From the NCBI GenBank assembly GCA_030248195.1, contig JASAND010007697.1:21216-85215 (forward strand): a stretch of 64,000 nt of DNA, in the 5' to 3' direction. The notes beneath the pieces are model-generated. The model had not been told where the DNA came from. It saw only the letters and a list, made by a program, of their open reading frames with translations, and did no database searches. The translations under genes and the position numbers were made by a program. Source of the stretch: Trissonchulus latispiculum. Its lineage: Eukaryota > Nematoda > Enoplea > Enoplida > Ironidae. Below, in pieces: positions 61,011-64,000 of this stretch (position 1 is its first letter; every line of letters begins with the position of its first letter).

Positions 61011-63580
61011 TGATCACTGACCCGAGTCCCAAATTGGATAAAAATGGAATTTGCCCCCAAGTGAGTTCGCGAAATTTGAAATGTGTTTATTTTAATGCTC
61101 AGTGTTTAGGAAATAAATTAGACGATCTAGAGTTTTTAGTTTACACTGATAATCCCGACATTATTTTCGTATCTGAAAGTTGGCTAAAAGATGATATGCC
61201 CATGTCTATTTTTAATTTTGCTAAAGAATATATATTTTTTCGATGTGACAGAACTGGTCGTATACATGGTGGCGTACTGATTGCCGTTAAAAGTAGCTTA
61301 AGCTGTAAACTGATTGCTTCTAAGTGTTTTGATGGGTTCATTGAGAGTTTGTGGGTCCAGTTAAAATTAGCTAAAGACGTCTACATTAGATTATGTGTGG
61401 TTTATCGATCTCCTTTAACCCCATTAGGGGTAGACGAAGTATTTATTGATAACTTGCGAAATGCTGTAGGGATGAATGAGGTTGTTTTGCTTGGCGATTT
61501 TAACCTACCTAATTTGTATTGCCATGAACAGCATAGATCTTTAATTGAAGCAAATTATTATCAATTGTTCTCGGAGCTAGCTTTGTACCAAAAGGTAGAA
61601 AACCCGACCAGAGGTCAAAGCTTGCTAGATCTCGTATTGACTAACGATATCCAACTGGTCACTAAAGTAGCAGTTTCCGAACCATTCTCAACTAGTGACC
61701 ACAACCGCATTGACTTTGAGATAGTAAACTCTATTACAATTGAAAAAGAAAGCAATTTTTATTATGACTTCTCTAAAACTGATTTTCTTGGTATGACCTT
61801 ATTTTTGCATTCTATAGATTGGGATAATTTGCTTTTCGGCAATGCAAATGATATGTGGGAAACTTTTTATAATATAATTGAATATGCAATTGAGCTTTTT
61901 GTACCTAAGAAAAGAAGGCGTGGCAAACAGCGAACTTTTTGGTCTGCAGCTACAAAATTCAAATATAAGAAAAAGCAACGTTTGTGGCGGCAATATAAGC
62001 GCACGCATTCCGATCGGGTTAAAGAAGCTTATAAACAAGCGGCTAGGGAAGCAAGTCTAGCTGCTGCTCAAGATACCCGTAAGCGCGAAGAGAAAATTTT
62101 GAGAGGTGGGTCCCTTCCAAAATTTTATAACTTTGTAAATTCAAAGTTGATATCTAGAGATATGATACCTCCTTTGGAATGCAATGGAGTAGAAGCGGTA
62201 TCTGATGCTAACAAAGTCAACATGTTAAATAATCAGTTTAGTAGTGTTTTCACTGTTGATAATGGTATCTTGCCTGACATTCCAAGTTTTACGGATTCCA
62301 AAATAGATAGTGTAAATATAACGGAAGAAGTAATTTCCAAATTTATAGATAAGCTTCCAAATAAAAAATCGGCTGGACCGGATGGGTTTTCTTCTTTTCT
62401 ACTAAGGAATATCAAGCCAGTTATATTGAAACCACTACAACGAATATTTATTGAGAGTTTTAATTCTGGGATTTTACCACGTCAATGGTTGGACGCAAGG
62501 ATAGTCCCCATTTACAAGCGAAAAGGAAAAAATTCGGACCCTGCAAATTATAGGCCGGTGAGTTTAACGTGTGTTTGCTGTAAACTCTTTGAAAGTATTA
62601 TCCGAGACGCGCTGGTAGATTACTTTAATATTAATAAGTTATTTTGTCCGCAACAGCATGGTTTTTTGAAAAGAAAATCAACAGTTTCAAATGTTTTGAT
62701 GTCACTTTTTGACTGGGGGAAAATAGTTAATAAAGGAAAGGCAGTGCATACATGTTATTTAGATTTCGCGAAGGCCTTCGATACAGTTACTCATGCAAAA
62801 TTACTGTTCAAATTAACAAAATATGGTGTTTGTGGCAAATTACTTAATTGGATTAAAGGTTTTCTTTCTGACAGAACTCAGTTCGTGGAATTGAATGGTT
62901 GTAAATCAGCTAGATCGAAAGTTACAAGTGGAGTTCCTCAAGGAACTGTTCTCGGCCCTGTTCTTTTCCTCATTTTTATTAATGATATTGTTACTTCAGT
63001 TAAGTCCGCTAAAATTCTGATTTATGCCGATGACGTTAAACTGTACATTGAAACTTGTCGATCTACCGTTTCTGATCCACGTTTACAGGAAGACCTTAGG
63101 CGGCTGTATGAATGGTCGTTAACATGGCAACTGAGTCTTGCCATTTCTAAATGTTCAGTCTCTGTTTACGGTCCAAGCATACAACCGCCGGTATACACTA
63201 TAAATAATGAAATTTTGCCAATTACTTCGAGCATGCGTGATCTTGGATTTTTAATTAGCAGTGATTTCAAATTTAGTGAGCATTGCGAAAATATTTTTAA
63301 AAAAGCTATGAGAGTGCAAGCTTTGTTTTTTAGAGTTTTTAAGTGCAGAGACAAAAATTTTATGCTTAAATTTTTTACAACTTATGTCAGACCTATAGTT
63401 GAATCGGGTAGTGCAGTCTGGTCTCCTCATCTTTTAAAAGATATAGACCAAATAGAAAATATCCAGCGCAGGTTTACAAAGCGAATACCTGCTGTAGCTG
63501 ATTTGCCGTATAAACAACGCTTGATACAATTAGGCTTAGATTCACTTGAATTAAGGCGAATACGAACAGATCTACTTTGA
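61010..63580 (+). CDS. LINE ORF2: APE endonuclease-reverse transcriptase
   Basis: 856 codons. Apurinic-endonuclease-like domain, residues about 22-240: N29 (FNAQ), E56 (SESW), GGV, YRSP, GDFN at 162-165, LDLVLT, SDH at 229-231; all expected catalytic positions are present. Reverse transcriptase, about 440-720: NYRPVSL, YLDFAKAFD (D585), GVPQGTVLGP, YADD (672-675). It nicks target DNA and copies the element's RNA at the nick. The frame has no ATG near its start: it opens at a GTG overlapping the ORF1 stop (TAGTG). It ends at TGA 63,578-63,580 in RRIRTDLL, earlier than the family norm; the missing tail continues in other frames. Likely enzymatically complete in its domains but not fully intact. 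Confidence 0.9.
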   Translation: MITDPSPKLDKNGICPQVSSRNLKCVYFNAQCLGNKLDDLEFLVYTDNPDIIFVSESWLKDDMPMSIFNFAKEYIFFRCDRTGRIHGGVLIAVKSSLSCKLIASKCFDGFIESLWVQLKLAKDVYIRLCVVYRSPLTPLGVDEVFIDNLRNAVGMNEVVLLGDFNLPNLYCHEQHRSLIEANYYQLFSELALYQKVENPTRGQSLLDLVLTNDIQLVTKVAVSEPFSTSDHNRIDFEIVNSITIEKESNFYYDFSKTDFLGMTLFLHSIDWDNLLFGNANDMWETFYNIIEYAIELFVPKKRRRGKQRTFWSAATKFKYKKKQRLWRQYKRTHSDRVKEAYKQAAREASLAAAQDTRKREEKILRGGSLPKFYNFVNSKLISRDMIPPLECNGVEAVSDANKVNMLNNQFSSVFTVDNGILPDIPSFTDSKIDSVNITEEVISKFIDKLPNKKSAGPDGFSSFLLRNIKPVILKPLQRIFIESFNSGILPRQWLDARIVPIYKRKGKNSDPANYRPVSLTCVCCKLFESIIRDALVDYFNINKLFCPQQHGFLKRKSTVSNVLMSLFDWGKIVNKGKAVHTCYLDFAKAFDTVTHAKLLFKLTKYGVCGKLLNWIKGFLSDRTQFVELNGCKSARSKVTSGVPQGTVLGPVLFLIFINDIVTSVKSAKILIYADDVKLYIETCRSTVSDPRLQEDLRRLYEWSLTWQLSLAISKCSVSVYGPSIQPPVYTINNEILPITSSMRDLGFLISSDFKFSEHCENIFKKAMRVQALFFRVFKCRDKNFMLKFFTTYVRPIVESGSAVWSPHLLKDIDQIENIQRRFTKRIPAVADLPYKQRLIQLGLDSLELRRIRTDLL

Positions 63581-63741
63581 TATGGCTTTTCAGTACGCTA
63601 CACAATCTGGTACCAGAAGTCATAGTCTGAGAATTAATTTACCTAGGAGAGTATCTTCTAATTCTTTAAATAACTTATTTCATATTCGTAGTGCAAGTGA
63701 GTTCTCGTCTGGTAATTACTGGATCTACTTAAAATATTAGG
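63581..63741 (+). pseudogene. Frameshifted ORF2 C-terminal tail
   Basis: After the ORF2 stop, one frame reads WLFSTLHNLVPEVIV-stop and another TRSHSLRINLPRRVSS...SGNYW. These match the usual CR1-group ending (a LHGL-like segment, then TRGHSLKL). The order is right but the frames differ, so at least two small indels separate them from ORF2. Confidence 0.65.
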
Positions 63742-64000
63742 GGTACCCCCGAGCATGTAGTTACGGCTCCAAAGCTTTAACACTTTTAGTACTGCTTTGG
63801 CTTCCGTTGATTTATCAGGTTTTTGTTAGGGGGCGTGGGGTCAGCTGATCGTAATCCTCCCTCGCCCTGCTCTATATTTAGGCGACATACATATATACGT
63901 TTGATTTGTTGTTTGTTCTTGATTTCTTTGTTTCTACTAGCAACAATTTAAATCGTCTAACCATATATTTCTCATAATTGTAACCGTAATGATAGTATGT
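63742..64000 (+). other. LINE 3' UTR, incomplete
   Basis: Non-coding sequence after the ORF2 tail. The 3' terminus is not reached, so neither a terminal microsatellite nor a poly-A tail can be assessed. Confidence 0.5.

Larger units (their letters stand above)
59700..64000 (+). mobile_element. CR1/jockey-type LINE, 3' end beyond window
   Basis: Two-ORF non-LTR retrotransposon: about 0.4 kb of 5' UTR (start approximate), ORF1 from 60,105, ORF2 from 61,010 to 63,580, then a broken C-terminal tail and 3' UTR running to the window end. Its base composition is less AT-rich than the flanks, as expected for a recent arrival. Confidence 0.85.

Overview
The window looks like AT-rich nuclear DNA of a multicellular invertebrate animal; I cannot name the species. 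The signs are short GT-AG introns with matching exon phases, a tRNA-derived SINE with perfect A and B boxes, a CR1/jockey-type LINE with a PHD-finger ORF1, Merlin, MULE, hAT-like and TTAA-target DNA transposons, foldback elements and many microsatellites. There are no operons, rRNA genes or CRISPR arrays. Most of the short open frames are chance or repeat artefacts.

Layout. 1-1,489: decayed copy A of a leucine-rich-repeat (LRR)-like gene family. 1,660-9,450 and 14,990-19,570: two arms of a very large imperfect inverted repeat, in opposite orientation, flanking copy B of the family (12,041-14,190), a MULE transposase fragment and an AACCCGGGTT-rich stretch. Each arm carries insertions the other lacks, so each arm is an empty-site control for the other: hAT-like MITEs at 2,448-2,818 and 6,187-7,334, a poly-G/C-ended TTAA element at 4,471-6,167, and another TTAA element at 16,062-17,038. 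19,700-21,750: a probable small C2H2 zinc-finger gene split by an intron. 23,387-23,755: SINE with a 9-bp target duplication. 25,500-27,001: copy C of the family, a pseudogene, followed by CTGAAA minisatellites and long TA tracts.

29,748-33,831: copy D, the best gene in the window. Seven exons with mutually consistent phases give about 267 codons. 35,100-35,760: copy E, a duplicate of only the last three exons (the 3' cassette) of D. 37,260-40,300: GC-rich repeats, a TTTGTCCG foldback and a 1.2-kb foldback element with a purine-rich core. 41,050-44,832: old interspersed repeats, including a 642-bp tandem duplication. 45,227-45,577: a second copy of the first MITE family. 49,434-52,761: nested inverted-repeat elements holding a degenerate Merlin transposase with a visible zinc ribbon and D-D-E motifs. 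55,084-56,943: more poly-G TTAA elements. 57,240-59,060: a diverged copy of the 41-43.7 kb repeat. 59,700 to the window end: a CR1-like LINE with ORF1 (in-frame amber), ORF2 (endonuclease plus reverse transcriptase, 856 codons, broken near its C-terminus) and the start of a 3' UTR.

The window is dominated by mobile DNA around a locally duplicated gene family. The points most worth checking are the phase-coherent gene D with its spare 3' cassettes, the giant inverted repeat with reciprocal empty sites, and a recurring octamer/TCACGTGA pair kept in diverged repeat copies.
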